Notes under the pieces: generated by a model
The model's database searches: none
What the model saw: the letters and a program-made list of their open reading frames with translations, nothing else
What the model was told of the DNA's origin: nothing
Part shown: positions 49,799 to 58,505 of the stretch, in pieces
Layout of the letters: the number at the start of each line of letters is the position of its first letter
Numbering within the stretch: position 1 is the stretch's first letter
Source of the DNA: Arthrobacter sp. AL12
GTDB taxonomy: Bacteria; Actinomycetota; Actinomycetes; Actinomycetales; Micrococcaceae
Length of the DNA stretch: 64,000 nucleotides
NCBI RefSeq assembly: GCF_029960645.1
Contig: NZ_JASBQY010000010.1
Location: 62,001-126,000, forward strand
Direction of reading: 5' to 3'
Made by a program: the position numbers and the translations under genes

Positions 49799-51537
49799 CA
49801 GGGGACCATCCAGCCCAGGACGGGGGTGGACTGCAGGAAGATCAGCACGGTGATCAGCGCCAGCAGGCCCAGGCTCCAGCCGATCAGCTTGCGGAACAGT
49901 GTCCCCTCCGCGCCGTCCAGGCCGACGGCGGCGGCGGCAACGGCCAGGTTCTGCAGGGACAGCATCTTGCCCATCACGCCGGCGGAGGAGTTGGAGGCGG
50001 CCATCAGCACCGGGGACAGGCCGGTCTGCTCCGCCGCGGTGGCCTGCATCTGGCCGAACAGGGAGTTGGAGGACGTGTCGGAGCCGGTGAGGGCGACGCC
50101 GATCCAGCCGATCAGGGGCGAGAGGAGGGCGAAGAAGCCGCCCGCGGAGGCCAGCGCGAAGCCCAGGGTGGTGGTCTGGCCGGAGAGGTTCATCACGAAG
50201 GACAGCCCCAGGACGGCGGTGACGGTGACGATCGTCCAGCGCAGTTGGACCAGGGTGTTCCGGTAGATCCGCAGGCCCCGCGAAGCGCTGACCTTGTACA
50301 GCGCCATGGTCAGCAGCCCGGAGAACAGCAGCAGGGTTCCGGTCGCCTTGAAGTGGTCGAGCTTGAACTTGGTGGCCGCGACCGGCTTGCCGGCCGAATC
50401 GGTGATGTCCAGGCCTGGCCAGGCGAACGTCACGCTGCCGACCTGGCTCAGCCAGGTCTTGACGAACGGAATCTGGGCCACCGAGAACACCGCGATGATG
50501 ATCAGGTAAGGGGCGATCGCCATCCAGATCTGCCGGGGTTCGGGCCGGGAGTTGTCGGTGGGCACCGTGGTCCCCGCGGCGTGTCCGGCGTTGGCGGCGT
50601 GTCCTCCGGCGGGCCCGGAGCCGGAAGCCCGGCCGGCGGACACGGCGTCGGGCGAGCCGGCTGTGACGGCGGCGTGGGCGGCTTCCCGGGCGCCCTCGAC
50701 GGCACCTTCGACCCCTACGATCTCCTTCGGCTGCCAGACCTTCAGCATCAGCAGCACGGCGGCCACGGTGACAACGGCGGCGACAACATCGGTGAGTTCC
50801 ACGGCGAAGTAGTTCGAGGTGACAAACTGGGCTACGCCGAACGCGGCGCCGGCCACTAGGGCCACGGGCCAGGTCTGCTTCACACCGCGCCGACCGTCGA
50901 CAATGAACACCAGCAGCAGCGGAACGATCAGGGCGATGAACGGCGTCTGGCGCCCAGCCATGGACGACAGATCATGCAGCGGCAGGCCCGTGACGCCGTT
51001 CAGCGCGATGATGGGAGCGGCCATCGCGCCGAAGGCCACCGGTGCGGTGTTGGCCAGTAGCGAAACCACGGCGGACTTCAGCGGTTTCATGCCGGCAGCC
51101 ATCAGCATGGCGGCGGAGATCGCCACCGGGGCGCCGAATCCGGCCAGGGACTCCAGCAGGGCACCGAAGCAGAACGCGATGAGGATGGACAGGATCCTGA
51201 GGTCGTTCGAGATGGAACGGATGGTGCGTCCCAGCACCTCGAACCACGGGGTGGCCACGGTGAGCCGGTATATCCAGAGCGCGTTGACCAGGATCCACAG
51301 GATCGGGAACAGCCCATAGAAGACGCCCGCCGCGGTGGCGCTCAGCGCCTGGTTCACCGGCATCCGCCAGCCGACGACGGCCAGCACGAGCGAGAGGGCC
51401 AGGCCGGCCAGCGCAGCCACGGGGGCCTTGACCTTGAAAACGCCCAGGAGCACGAACAGCAGGACGAGGGGAAGCGCCGCGCAAAGGGCTGAAATCGCTA
51501 GGGACCCGGCTATGGGGTCGAGGATCTGCTCAAACAT
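49798..51537 (-). CDS. lldP: L-lactate permease family transporter
   Basis: A 579-residue permease with about twelve to fourteen helices. Characteristic stretches are ALCAALPLVLLFVLLGVFKV, FEVLGRTIRSISNDLRILSI, ALLESLAGFGAPVAISAAML and TLGFALASAGGFFALLSPLI, with TGSDTSSNSLFG and LMAASNSSAGVMGKMLSLQN as LldP signature motifs. It imports lactate with H+ and also glycolate in some species. A 100-residue insert of G, A, P and T near residue 310 is unusual and probably cytoplasmic. ATG 51537 begins MFEQILDPIAGSLA. First gene of the operon with the dehydrogenase. Confidence 0.92.
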   Translation of the reverse strand: MFEQILDPIAGSLAISALCAALPLVLLFVLLGVFKVKAPVAALAGLALSLVLAVVGWRMPVNQALSATAAGVFYGLFPILWILVNALWIYRLTVATPWFEVLGRTIRSISNDLRILSILIAFCFGALLESLAGFGAPVAISAAMLMAAGMKPLKSAVVSLLANTAPVAFGAMAAPIIALNGVTGLPLHDLSSMAGRQTPFIALIVPLLLVFIVDGRRGVKQTWPVALVAGAAFGVAQFVTSNYFAVELTDVVAAVVTVAAVLLMLKVWQPKEIVGVEGAVEGAREAAHAAVTAGSPDAVSAGRASGSGPAGGHAANAGHAAGTTVPTDNSRPEPRQIWMAIAPYLIIIAVFSVAQIPFVKTWLSQVGSVTFAWPGLDITDSAGKPVAATKFKLDHFKATGTLLLFSGLLTMALYKVSASRGLRIYRNTLVQLRWTIVTVTAVLGLSFVMNLSGQTTTLGFALASAGGFFALLSPLIGWIGVALTGSDTSSNSLFGQMQATAAEQTGLSPVLMAASNSSAGVMGKMLSLQNLAVAAAAVGLDGAEGTLFRKLIGWSLGLLALITVLIFLQSTPVLGWMVP

Positions 51538-51550
51538 GAGTCTCCAGATT

Positions 51551-51569
51551 GTGTTAGGCGTCACAACAC
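51551..51569. promoter_or_regulatory. Inverted repeat gtgtt-N9-aacac upstream of lldP
   Basis: A perfect 5-bp inverted repeat with nine-base spacer, 14 bases from the lldP start. It may be a half of a GntR-type site or part of the promoter; support is weak on its own. Confidence 0.35.
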
Positions 51570-51584
51570 CGTGGCGCCCTTTGA

Positions 51585-51595
51585 TTGTCTTACAA
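51585..51595. promoter_or_regulatory. Candidate GntR/FadR-type operator
   Basis: ttgt-ctt-acaa is a perfect short palindrome of the TTGTnnnACAA kind bound by FadR/LldR-group regulators. It lies between the divergent lldP and GntR genes. Confidence 0.5.
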
Positions 51596-51625
51596 GTACA
51601 CATGATCGTCAAGAGAGACTTGTTG

Positions 51626-51640
51626 TCTTGTCTGGCAAGA
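51626..51640. promoter_or_regulatory. Second candidate GntR operator
   Basis: tcttg-tctgg-caaga is a perfect 5-bp inverted repeat, 43 bases from the GntR start and spaced about four helical turns from the first site. Two sites of this spacing could allow looping. Confidence 0.45.
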
Positions 51641-51682
51641 TTGGGAGTGAATCAAGAAACTCTTGGCGGGAAGGGAGCTCCG

Positions 51683-52375
51683 GTGGCCGGGCGAATTGCA
51701 GCAGTCTCGATCGTGGACGCGGTCGCTGCGGACCTGCGAAGCCGGATCTTTGCCGGTGAGCTGGGATCCGGGGATGCCCTGACGGAGTCAGAGGTCGCCT
51801 CCGCGTACGACGTGGCGCGGCCGACGGCGAAGGCCGCGATCGAGAAGCTCGTGGCCGAGGGACTGCTGGACCGGGGGACCCACAAAACCGCCCGGGTGGT
51901 CGACCTCGGCCCGGACTCGGTGCGGGACATCTACCTGGCCCGCGCGTACCTGGAAAGTGAAGTGCTCCGCCGGCTTGCCCGCACCCGGGAAGTGCCGGCC
52001 GCGGCGGTGCAGGCCAACCGCGACATCGCGGCCGTGCAGTCCGGGGCCCCGCTCGACGTCGTCGAACCCGACATGCGGTTCCACACCAGCCTGATCGACG
52101 CCGTGGGCAATGAACGGATCAGCAGGATGTATCGCTCGCTGGTGGGCGAGGTACGGCTGTGCATGGTCCGGGTCCAGTCCCTGCACCTGCTGGACACCGC
52201 GCTGATCCAGGCCGAACACCAGAAAATCCTCGAACTGATCGGGGCCGGCCAGGGCGGGGCGGCGGCCGAGTTGCTCGACGAGCACCTGGGGCGCGCCCGG
52301 GAACGGCTGGTCGCCGCCATGGGCGGAACCGCCGGGCCGGAGGCCGAGCAGCCGTCCGGGCTGCTGCCGCAGTAG
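51683..52375 (+). CDS. GntR-family regulator (FCD/FadR group), probable lactate regulator
   Basis: A 230-residue repressor. The winged helix is AVSIVDAVAADLRSRIFAGE, TESEVASAYDVARPTAKAAI and EKLVAEGLLDRGTHKTARVV; the FCD ligand-binding domain follows with EPDMRFHTSLIDAVGNERIS, whose D and H residues bind metal. GTG 51683 is chosen because of an aagggag at six bases. It is divergent from lldP and the dehydrogenase and is probably their lactate-responsive regulator. Confidence 0.9.
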   Translation: MAGRIAAVSIVDAVAADLRSRIFAGELGSGDALTESEVASAYDVARPTAKAAIEKLVAEGLLDRGTHKTARVVDLGPDSVRDIYLARAYLESEVLRRLARTREVPAAAVQANRDIAAVQSGAPLDVVEPDMRFHTSLIDAVGNERISRMYRSLVGEVRLCMVRVQSLHLLDTALIQAEHQKILELIGAGQGGAAAELLDEHLGRARERLVAAMGGTAGPEAEQPSGLLPQ

Positions 52376-52393
52376 CGCGGCCCACCCGCCAAA

Positions 52394-52455
52394 CAACGCG
52401 GGGTCACCTAGCGCCCATTCCCGGGGGTTTATGGGCGATAGGTGACTCCGCGTTG
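52394..52455. repeat. Intergenic inverted-repeat element, copy C
   Basis: caacgcggggtcacct (52394-52409) and aggtgactccgcgttg (52440-52455) form an outer stem with a single mismatch; gcgcccat (52411-52418) and atgggcg (52431-52437) form the inner one. It lies between the convergent GntR and ABC-F genes and closely resembles copy B. Confidence 0.92.
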
Positions 52456-52462
52456 CTGGTGG

Positions 52463-54145
52463 TCAGCGGACGCGCTGGACGCGCTTTTCGTCCCAGACGG
52501 GCTCGGCCGACTCGTAGACCTTGCCGTCGGAGCCGAAGACCAGGAAGCGGTCGAAGGTCCGGGCGAACCAGCGGTCGTGCGTGACGGCCAGTACGGTTCC
52601 CTCGAAGTGGTCGATGGCGCGTTCGAGCGCCTCGGCCGAGTGCAGGTCCAGGTTGTCCGTGGGCTCGTCGAGCAGCAGCAGGGTGGCGCCGGAGAGCTGC
52701 AGCAGCAGGATCTGGAACCGGGCCTGCTGCCCGCCGGAGAGCGACTCGTACTTCTGCTCCGACTCCGGCGCCAGACCGTAGCCGTCGAGCGCGCCGGCCG
52801 CGGCCTCCCGTCCCATGCCCGAGCGGTGTTCGTCGCCGCGGTGCAGGATTTCCAGCAGCGTCTTGCCCAGAAGATCGGGCCGGATATGGGTCTGGGCGAA
52901 GAAGCCGGGGCGGATGCGGGCGCCGAGTTTCACGGTGCCGTCGTGCGGGACCTCGGCGATGTCGACGTCGGAAACCGGCAGGTGCTCCCGTTCCGGGTCG
53001 GTGCCGCCGGTCGCGAGCAGGCGCAGGAAGTGGCTCTTGCCGGAGCCGTTGGAGCCGAGCACGCCGACGCGGTCACCGAACCAGACCTCGGTGGAGAAGG
53101 GCTTCATCAGTCCGGTGAGTTCCAGCTTCTCGGCCACGACGGCGCGCTTGGCGGTCCGGCCGCCCTTGAGCCGCATCTGCACGTTCTGCTCGATCGGCAG
53201 CGCCTCGGGCGGACCGGCTTCGAGGAACTTCGCCAGGCGGGTCTGCGCGGCGTGGTACCGGTTGGCCATGTCGGAGCGGAACGCGGCCTTGTTCTTGTAC
53301 ATGTTGACGAGTTCCTTGAGCTTCACGTGCTCCTCGTCCCAGCGCTTCCGGAGCTCCTCGAAGCGGGCGTTCCGGTCCGCGCGGGCGTCCACGTAGGAGC
53401 CGAAGCCGCCGCCGTGGATCCAGGCGCCGGCGCCGTTGATGCCCGGTTCGAGGGTCACGATGCGGCCCGCGGCATTGTTCAGCAGTTCCCGGTCGTGGCT
53501 GATGAAGAACACGGTCTTCTTCGACTCGTTGAGTTTGGCCTCGAGCCAGCGCTTGCCCGGGACGTCGAGGTAGTTGTCCGGTTCGTCGAGGAGCAGCAGC
53601 TCATCGGGGCCGGCGAAGAGTGCCTCAAGCACCAGGCGCTTCTGCTCGCCGCCGGAGAGGCTCGACGCCGGGCGGTGCTGCGCGCGGTCAAAGGGCAGGC
53701 CGAGCGCGGCCATGCAGACTTCGTCCCAGACGGTCTCGACGTCGTACCCGCCGGCGTCGCCCCAGTCCACGATGGCCTGCGCGTAGGCCATCTGCGTGGG
53801 CTCGTCGTCGTGCTCCACCATGGCCAGCTCCGCCGCGTCCACGGTACGGGCGGCGGCGGCCAGGGCGGGCGGGGCGGCGGAGACCAGCAGGTCGCGGACG
53901 GTGGATTCGTCCCGGACCTGGCCGACAAACTGGCGCATGATGCCCATGTTGCCGGAACGGCCGATCACGCCTTCGTCGGCGATGAGGTCGCCGGAGATGA
54001 TCCGGAATAGCGTGGTCTTGCCGGTTCCGTTGGGTCCGATCAGCGCCGTTTTGCTCCCGTCGGGGACCTTGAAGGTCACGCCGTTGAGCAGCTGGGTGCC
54101 GTCGGAGAGGAAGTAATCGATGTTGGAAACGTCAATATGAGCCAC
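52463..54145 (-). CDS. ABC-F family ATPase
   Basis: A 560-residue soluble protein with two ABC domains and no membrane segment. Domain 1 has GPNGTGKTTLFR, SSLSGGEQKRL and LLLLDEPDNYLD; domain 2 has GSNGSGKSHF, SLSGGQQARFQ and LLLLDEPTDNLDL. The linker between (RFEELRKRWDEEHVKLKEL) is charged and helical. ABC-F proteins act on the ribosome, some protecting it from antibiotics, others in translation control. In domain 2 the Walker A ends KSH, an unusual residue at the third position. ATG 54145. Confidence 0.9.
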   Translation of the reverse strand: MAHIDVSNIDYFLSDGTQLLNGVTFKVPDGSKTALIGPNGTGKTTLFRIISGDLIADEGVIGRSGNMGIMRQFVGQVRDESTVRDLLVSAAPPALAAAARTVDAAELAMVEHDDEPTQMAYAQAIVDWGDAGGYDVETVWDEVCMAALGLPFDRAQHRPASSLSGGEQKRLVLEALFAGPDELLLLDEPDNYLDVPGKRWLEAKLNESKKTVFFISHDRELLNNAAGRIVTLEPGINGAGAWIHGGGFGSYVDARADRNARFEELRKRWDEEHVKLKELVNMYKNKAAFRSDMANRYHAAQTRLAKFLEAGPPEALPIEQNVQMRLKGGRTAKRAVVAEKLELTGLMKPFSTEVWFGDRVGVLGSNGSGKSHFLRLLATGGTDPEREHLPVSDVDIAEVPHDGTVKLGARIRPGFFAQTHIRPDLLGKTLLEILHRGDEHRSGMGREAAAGALDGYGLAPESEQKYESLSGGQQARFQILLLQLSGATLLLLDEPTDNLDLHSAEALERAIDHFEGTVLAVTHDRWFARTFDRFLVFGSDGKVYESAEPVWDEKRVQRVR

Positions 54146-54188
54146 GCTTCCATCCTCCCACGGCCGCCGTTGCGGCCCGTCGACGGCC

Positions 54189-56192
54189 TTAGCCCGCGGC
54201 GGTGAGGAACTCCTTCAGCAGCGGACCGGAGACGGTGGCGCCGAGCCCGCCTTCCTCCACGAACACGGCGACGGCGAGGTCCCCGTGCACGGCCACGATC
54301 CAGGCGTGGGTCTTGGGCGGGTTCTCGCTGCCGAACTCGGCGGTTCCCGTCTTCGCCGCGACCGGGGCGCCCGGGACGGAGGCGAGGAAGCCGGTGTGCC
54401 CGGAGGTGACCACGGCACGCATCATGTCCGCCAGGGCGGCGGCCTCGGCTGCGGTGACCGGCGTGCCGGAGGCTGGCGCCGGGGCCGGGGCCGAAGCTGA
54501 CGGCGTGGATCCGGCAGAGGGGGTGGAACCGGCCGAGGCGCCCGTGGCCGCGGCCTCATCGGCTCCCGGGTTCAGCACGAGCTGCGGCGACACCGGCGCG
54601 CCCTTGACGACCGAGCCCGCCATGACGGCGGCGGCCAGCGGGGACATCAGCACCTTGCCCTGGCCGATCATCGAGGCGGCGTGCTCGGTCCCGGTGGCCT
54701 CGCCCGGAACCGAGCCCAGGAACGCGCCGGCCCCCAGCGCCGGGGCTTCCACCGCGACGCCGAGGGACGTGGCGGCGGCTTCCAGCTGGGCCTGGCCGAC
54801 GCCGTTGCGGGCGTTGATGAACGCGGTGTTGCAGGAGTGCGCGAAGGCATCGCGCAACGTCACCGATCCCAGCGAGGACGCGGGGTAGCCCTCGGCGTTC
54901 TTGAAGGTGCGGCCGTCGACGGTCAGGGTGCCGGGGCACTCCACCATGGACTCCGGGGTCATGCCGTTGCGGATCATGGCCAGGGAGTCCACGATCTTGA
55001 AAATGGAACCGGGGGCATACTGCCCCAGCAGGGCGGTGTCGTAACCGTTGCTGCCCGGTCCTGAGGCGGCGGCCAGGACGGCGCCGCTGGAGGGCCGGAG
55101 CGCCACAATGGCCGACGCCGGGCCCACCTTCGCCAGGACGTCCTCGGCCAGCTGCTGGAGGTTGGGATCCAGCGTCGTTCTGAGCGGCGTTCCGACCTTC
55201 ATGTCGGCCTGGAAGAGAGCGCGGCGCCCTTCGTTGAGCAACGTCTGCCGTTCTGTGGCGGTGAGGCCGGCCTTCTCGGCGAAGACCTGGGTTCCGTTGC
55301 TGCCGCGCAGCTGCGCGTCGTATTGCTGCTGCAGACCGCCGCTGCCCGTGGTGTCACCGGCTTGGAGCGCTCCGCCGGATTTCTCGATCTGTTCGGCGTT
55401 GGCCTCGGCTGCGGTGCCCAGCAGGGCGCGGGCGAACGTGCGGGTGGGGGCCAGGGGGAGGAAGTCGCGAATGGCCCGGGCGCCGGGAATGTCGCCGATC
55501 TGGTTGTCGGAGATGGTCCTTCCGTCCTCGCGCAGCGTAATGGCGGCAACAAAGGCCTCGGGGCCGGCCGCCTGGACCTGCTGGACGTAGGCTGCGGGGT
55601 CTACTCCCACGAGTTCGGCGAGCTTCGTGGCGGACACAGCCGGGTCGGCGGCAGCCAGGAGCGGTTTGTCGATTCCAACGTTCACGACCGGCCGGGAGGT
55701 AACCAGCTTGGTGTCACCGGCACCCAGGATCTCCGCCCGCTGCGGAGCCTGGGACAGGGTGCCAAGGATTTCTCCCTCGGCCAGCCCGGGAACCAGCGTC
55801 GCCGGGTTCCAGATGGTCAGCCACTGGTCGCCGGACTTTTTCAGTTCTGCGGAGGTGGTGTACTTCCATTCGCCGGAGCCTATCTTCCAGCTGTAGTTCA
55901 GTGGGACCGTGGCAGTGTCCTTCTCCAACGTCAGTTCGCCGCTTTCCACCGCGGGCCTGACCGGGTCAAGGGCCTTGAACACCTCGTTGAGCTGCTCATT
56001 GGCAGCGCCGGAGTCCTTGCCCTCGAAGGCGACGGATCCGACGTCCAGCGCAGAGACGGCGGACGCGAGCTGCTTCGCGGCGTCGCGTGCGCCGGCGCTG
56101 CCGTCGTCGCAGGACACCAGCGAGGCGCCCAGCATAAGACCAACCAGGACAATTGAAATTCTCGATATTTTCCCCACCGCGCCATTATGCAC
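54189..56192 (-). CDS. Penicillin-binding lipoprotein with NTF2-like (MecA-N) and transpeptidase domains
   Basis: A class B-type penicillin-binding protein of about 667 residues, anchored by a lipobox (LVSC, around residue 28). The N-terminal NTF2-like MecA-N domain spans about 35-160. A second PBP dimerisation-type domain follows. The transpeptidase has the nucleophile motif APGSIFKIVDS (Ser-x-x-Lys, near residue 396), SCN and AKTGTAEFGS. A P/A/S-rich insert separates the last motif. It makes cell-wall crosslinks. The start among GTG 56231, 56192 and 56177 is uncertain; 56192 gives a normal lipoprotein signal. Confidence 0.88.
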   Translation of the reverse strand: MHNGAVGKISRISIVLVGLMLGASLVSCDDGSAGARDAAKQLASAVSALDVGSVAFEGKDSGAANEQLNEVFKALDPVRPAVESGELTLEKDTATVPLNYSWKIGSGEWKYTTSAELKKSGDQWLTIWNPATLVPGLAEGEILGTLSQAPQRAEILGAGDTKLVTSRPVVNVGIDKPLLAAADPAVSATKLAELVGVDPAAYVQQVQAAGPEAFVAAITLREDGRTISDNQIGDIPGARAIRDFLPLAPTRTFARALLGTAAEANAEQIEKSGGALQAGDTTGSGGLQQQYDAQLRGSNGTQVFAEKAGLTATERQTLLNEGRRALFQADMKVGTPLRTTLDPNLQQLAEDVLAKVGPASAIVALRPSSGAVLAAASGPGSNGYDTALLGQYAPGSIFKIVDSLAMIRNGMTPESMVECPGTLTVDGRTFKNAEGYPASSLGSVTLRDAFAHSCNTAFINARNGVGQAQLEAAATSLGVAVEAPALGAGAFLGSVPGEATGTEHAASMIGQGKVLMSPLAAAVMAGSVVKGAPVSPQLVLNPGADEAAATGASAGSTPSAGSTPSASAPAPAPASGTPVTAAEAAALADMMRAVVTSGHTGFLASVPGAPVAAKTGTAEFGSENPPKTHAWIVAVHGDLAVAVFVEEGGLGATVSGPLLKEFLTAAG

Positions 56193-56291
56193 CGAGCCGC
56201 AGACAAAGTCCTTGTCACAATCTGCCGTCACATTCAGCTTCCCCGCGACCGAGAAGGAACGCGACCAGGGGCGCGGCGGCAGCGTCCGGGC

Positions 56292-56948
56292 TCAGAAGCG
56301 CCGGATGATCCGGCGCTGCGCGGCCACGGAGATCGCGGCCGTCCGGTTGTCCACGCCGAGCTTGCCGTAGATGTGCACGAGGTGGGTCTTGACCGTTGCC
56401 TCGGAGATAAACAGCTGCTTCGCGATGGCCCGGTTGCCCAGTCCGGTGGCCAGCAGCTCCAGCAGCTGGATCTCGCGCGCGGACAGGACCGGTTCGGGAC
56501 TGCGGATCCGCCCCATCAGCCGGGCGGCCACCGCGGGGGCCAGCGCGGTCTGGCCGGCCGCCGCGGCGAGCACCGCCTGGCGGATCTGCTCCGGCGGGGC
56601 GTCCTTGAGCATGTAGCCGCTCGCCCCGGCTTCCACCGCGGCCAGGATGTCAGCGTCCGAGTCATAGGTGGTGAGGATGAGCACGGGCGGGGCCGGCTGG
56701 CCGGCCTCGCCCGCCTTGATCCTGCCGGTCGCCGTGACGCCGTCCATGCCCGCGCCCATCTGCAGGTCCATCAGGACGACGTCGACCGGCTCGCCGAGGG
56801 TATGGAGCCGGGAGAGCTCGGCCAGGGCCGCGCCGCCGTCGGCCGCCTCGGCGACGACGGTGAGGCCCTCGAAATCTCCCAGCATGGCCCTCAGGCCGGC
56901 CCGGACCACCGGGTGGTCGTCCACCAGCAGGACGCGGATGTCGTTCAC
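56292..56948 (-). CDS. NarL/LuxR-family response regulator
   Basis: A 218-residue two-component regulator. Receiver residues are LLVDDHP and D61 in VVLMDLQMG, and lysine in YMLKDAPPEQI. The LuxR helix-turn-helix (LSAREIQLLELLATGLGNRA, LFISEATVKTHLVHIYGKLG) is complete. Its ATG overlaps the kinase stop by four bases. Likely controls the divergent ABC transporter genes downstream of the kinase start. Confidence 0.92.
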   Translation of the reverse strand: MNDIRVLLVDDHPVVRAGLRAMLGDFEGLTVVAEAADGGAALAELSRLHTLGEPVDVVLMDLQMGAGMDGVTATGRIKAGEAGQPAPPVLILTTYDSDADILAAVEAGASGYMLKDAPPEQIRQAVLAAAAGQTALAPAVAARLMGRIRSPEPVLSAREIQLLELLATGLGNRAIAKQLFISEATVKTHLVHIYGKLGVDNRTAAISVAAQRRIIRRF

Positions 56949-58318
56949 GCCGGTCTCCCGGGCGGGGAATCACCGAGCGGGAGCCGGATGGCCACCACCG
57001 TGCCTTCGCCGGGGGCGGACTCGATGTCCAGGCTGCCGGACAGCGCTGCCACCCGTTCCTGGAGCGATTTGAGTCCGTAGCCCGAGCCGTCGGGGCGCCC
57101 GGCGGGGCCCGTGACCGCCGAGGGATCGAAGCCCGCGCCGTCGTCGTAAATATCCATCGCCACTTCGCTGCCCAGGAAGGACAGGGTCACGACGGCGGTG
57201 CCCGCCTGGGCATGCACCCATACGTTCGCGAGGCTTGACTGCGCGGCCCGCAGCAAGGTGGTGCGGTACGGGTTGGGCAGGTCCACCGGGGTTCCCTCCA
57301 GGTCGAAGCGGCAGCGCAGCCGGGTGCCGCGGGCGGCCGCCTCGGTTTCGGTCTTTTCGCAGAGCCGGCGCAGGCTGTTGACCAGGGGGTCCTCCGGCGG
57401 ACTCCCCGCCAGCGTCTCCACCGAGGTGTCCCCTGACTGCTCCGCCGAATCCTCCGCCAGGGCGGGCGGCTGCAGGCCGCGGACAAAGTTCCGGGCCTCG
57501 GCCAGATTGGCCGAGGCCGTCTCCTGGACGGTCCGGAGCCGGTCCCGGGCCGTGGCAGTGTCCCCGTCGTCGAGGGACTTTTCCGCCGAGCGGCCCATCA
57601 GCACGATGCTGGAGAAACCCTGGGCCAGGGTGTCGTGGATTTCGCGGGCCAGCCGTGCCCGCTCGGCCAGCGTGCCGGCGTCGTGCTGGCTGCGGGCAAG
57701 TTCGGCGCGGGTGCGGCGCAGCTCCTCGGCGGCGAGGCGCTGCTTTTCGGCTTCCAGGTAGAGTGCCCGGTACGCCAGCCCCGTGACCACGGCAAAGGCC
57801 GCCCCGAACGCCGGCCCCAGCACCATCGGCAGCTGCAGGGCACCGCCGTCCGCTGCGGAATTGTGGAACCACAGCGCCACGATGACCAGCACCGTGCTCA
57901 GTGCGATCGCCGGCAGCGCCAGCCGCAGCGGCAATACCTGCAGCTGCAGGAAGAAGAGCGGGAAGGCCAGCCAGACGAAGTCGGCGCTGGCCCAGATCAA
58001 CAGCAGCCAGAGCAGGCAGACGGCCGCCAGCCACAGGTGCGAATACGGCCGCGGATCGAACCTGGACGGATCCGCAGAGTGCCGCTTCTCCAGGACGGTC
58101 CCCAGCACGTAGACAGCCGCGAGAATCAGTGCGAGGCCCAGGGCGGGCCAGCCCGTGCCCTGCAGGCCGGTGCCGAACAGCCGCACCACGGCAACCAGAA
58201 GCAGGACCGCGAAGCCGCTGTGCAGGCACACCCGCAGGACACGAAGTATCACCGCGGCATCCGGGGCGCCGGCGGCGGTGGATGTCCCTGCTGGCGTGCT
58301 GCGGGCCTTGTCGTCCAT
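56945..58318 (-). CDS. Sensor histidine kinase (HisKA_3)
   Basis: A 457-residue membrane kinase of the DesK/LiaS type. Six helices lie in residues 30-185. A coiled linker (YLEAEKQRLAAEELRRTRAE) leads to the phosphoacceptor H228 in RLAREIHDTLAQGFSSIVLM. The ATPase domain has LANVWVHA (N box), IYDDGAGFDP and GYGLKSLQERVAAL (G box). It ends with an extension overlapping its regulator's start. It is 187 bases from the divergent ABC permease, whose likely inducer it senses. Confidence 0.9.
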   Translation of the reverse strand: MDDKARSTPAGTSTAAGAPDAAVILRVLRVCLHSGFAVLLLVAVVRLFGTGLQGTGWPALGLALILAAVYVLGTVLEKRHSADPSRFDPRPYSHLWLAAVCLLWLLLIWASADFVWLAFPLFFLQLQVLPLRLALPAIALSTVLVIVALWFHNSAADGGALQLPMVLGPAFGAAFAVVTGLAYRALYLEAEKQRLAAEELRRTRAELARSQHDAGTLAERARLAREIHDTLAQGFSSIVLMGRSAEKSLDDGDTATARDRLRTVQETASANLAEARNFVRGLQPPALAEDSAEQSGDTSVETLAGSPPEDPLVNSLRRLCEKTETEAAARGTRLRCRFDLEGTPVDLPNPYRTTLLRAAQSSLANVWVHAQAGTAVVTLSFLGSEVAMDIYDDGAGFDPSAVTGPAGRPDGSGYGLKSLQERVAALSGSLDIESAPGEGTVVAIRLPLGDSPPGRPA

Positions 58319-58505
58319 GCATTCAGCGTAGCGCCGGGGCGGGCCGATTCCGGTCGACCTGCCTGCCCCCGGGCCACGATCAACCTTTCGGTTGACCCTC
58401 CGGTCAACCACTCCGGCCCGCAGTCCCCACCGGGCGGGCGATGCCGGCGGAGCGGCGTAGCGGGAGGGTTGGAACAAGGCCACAAACCCCAAGAAAAGGA
58501 CTGCC

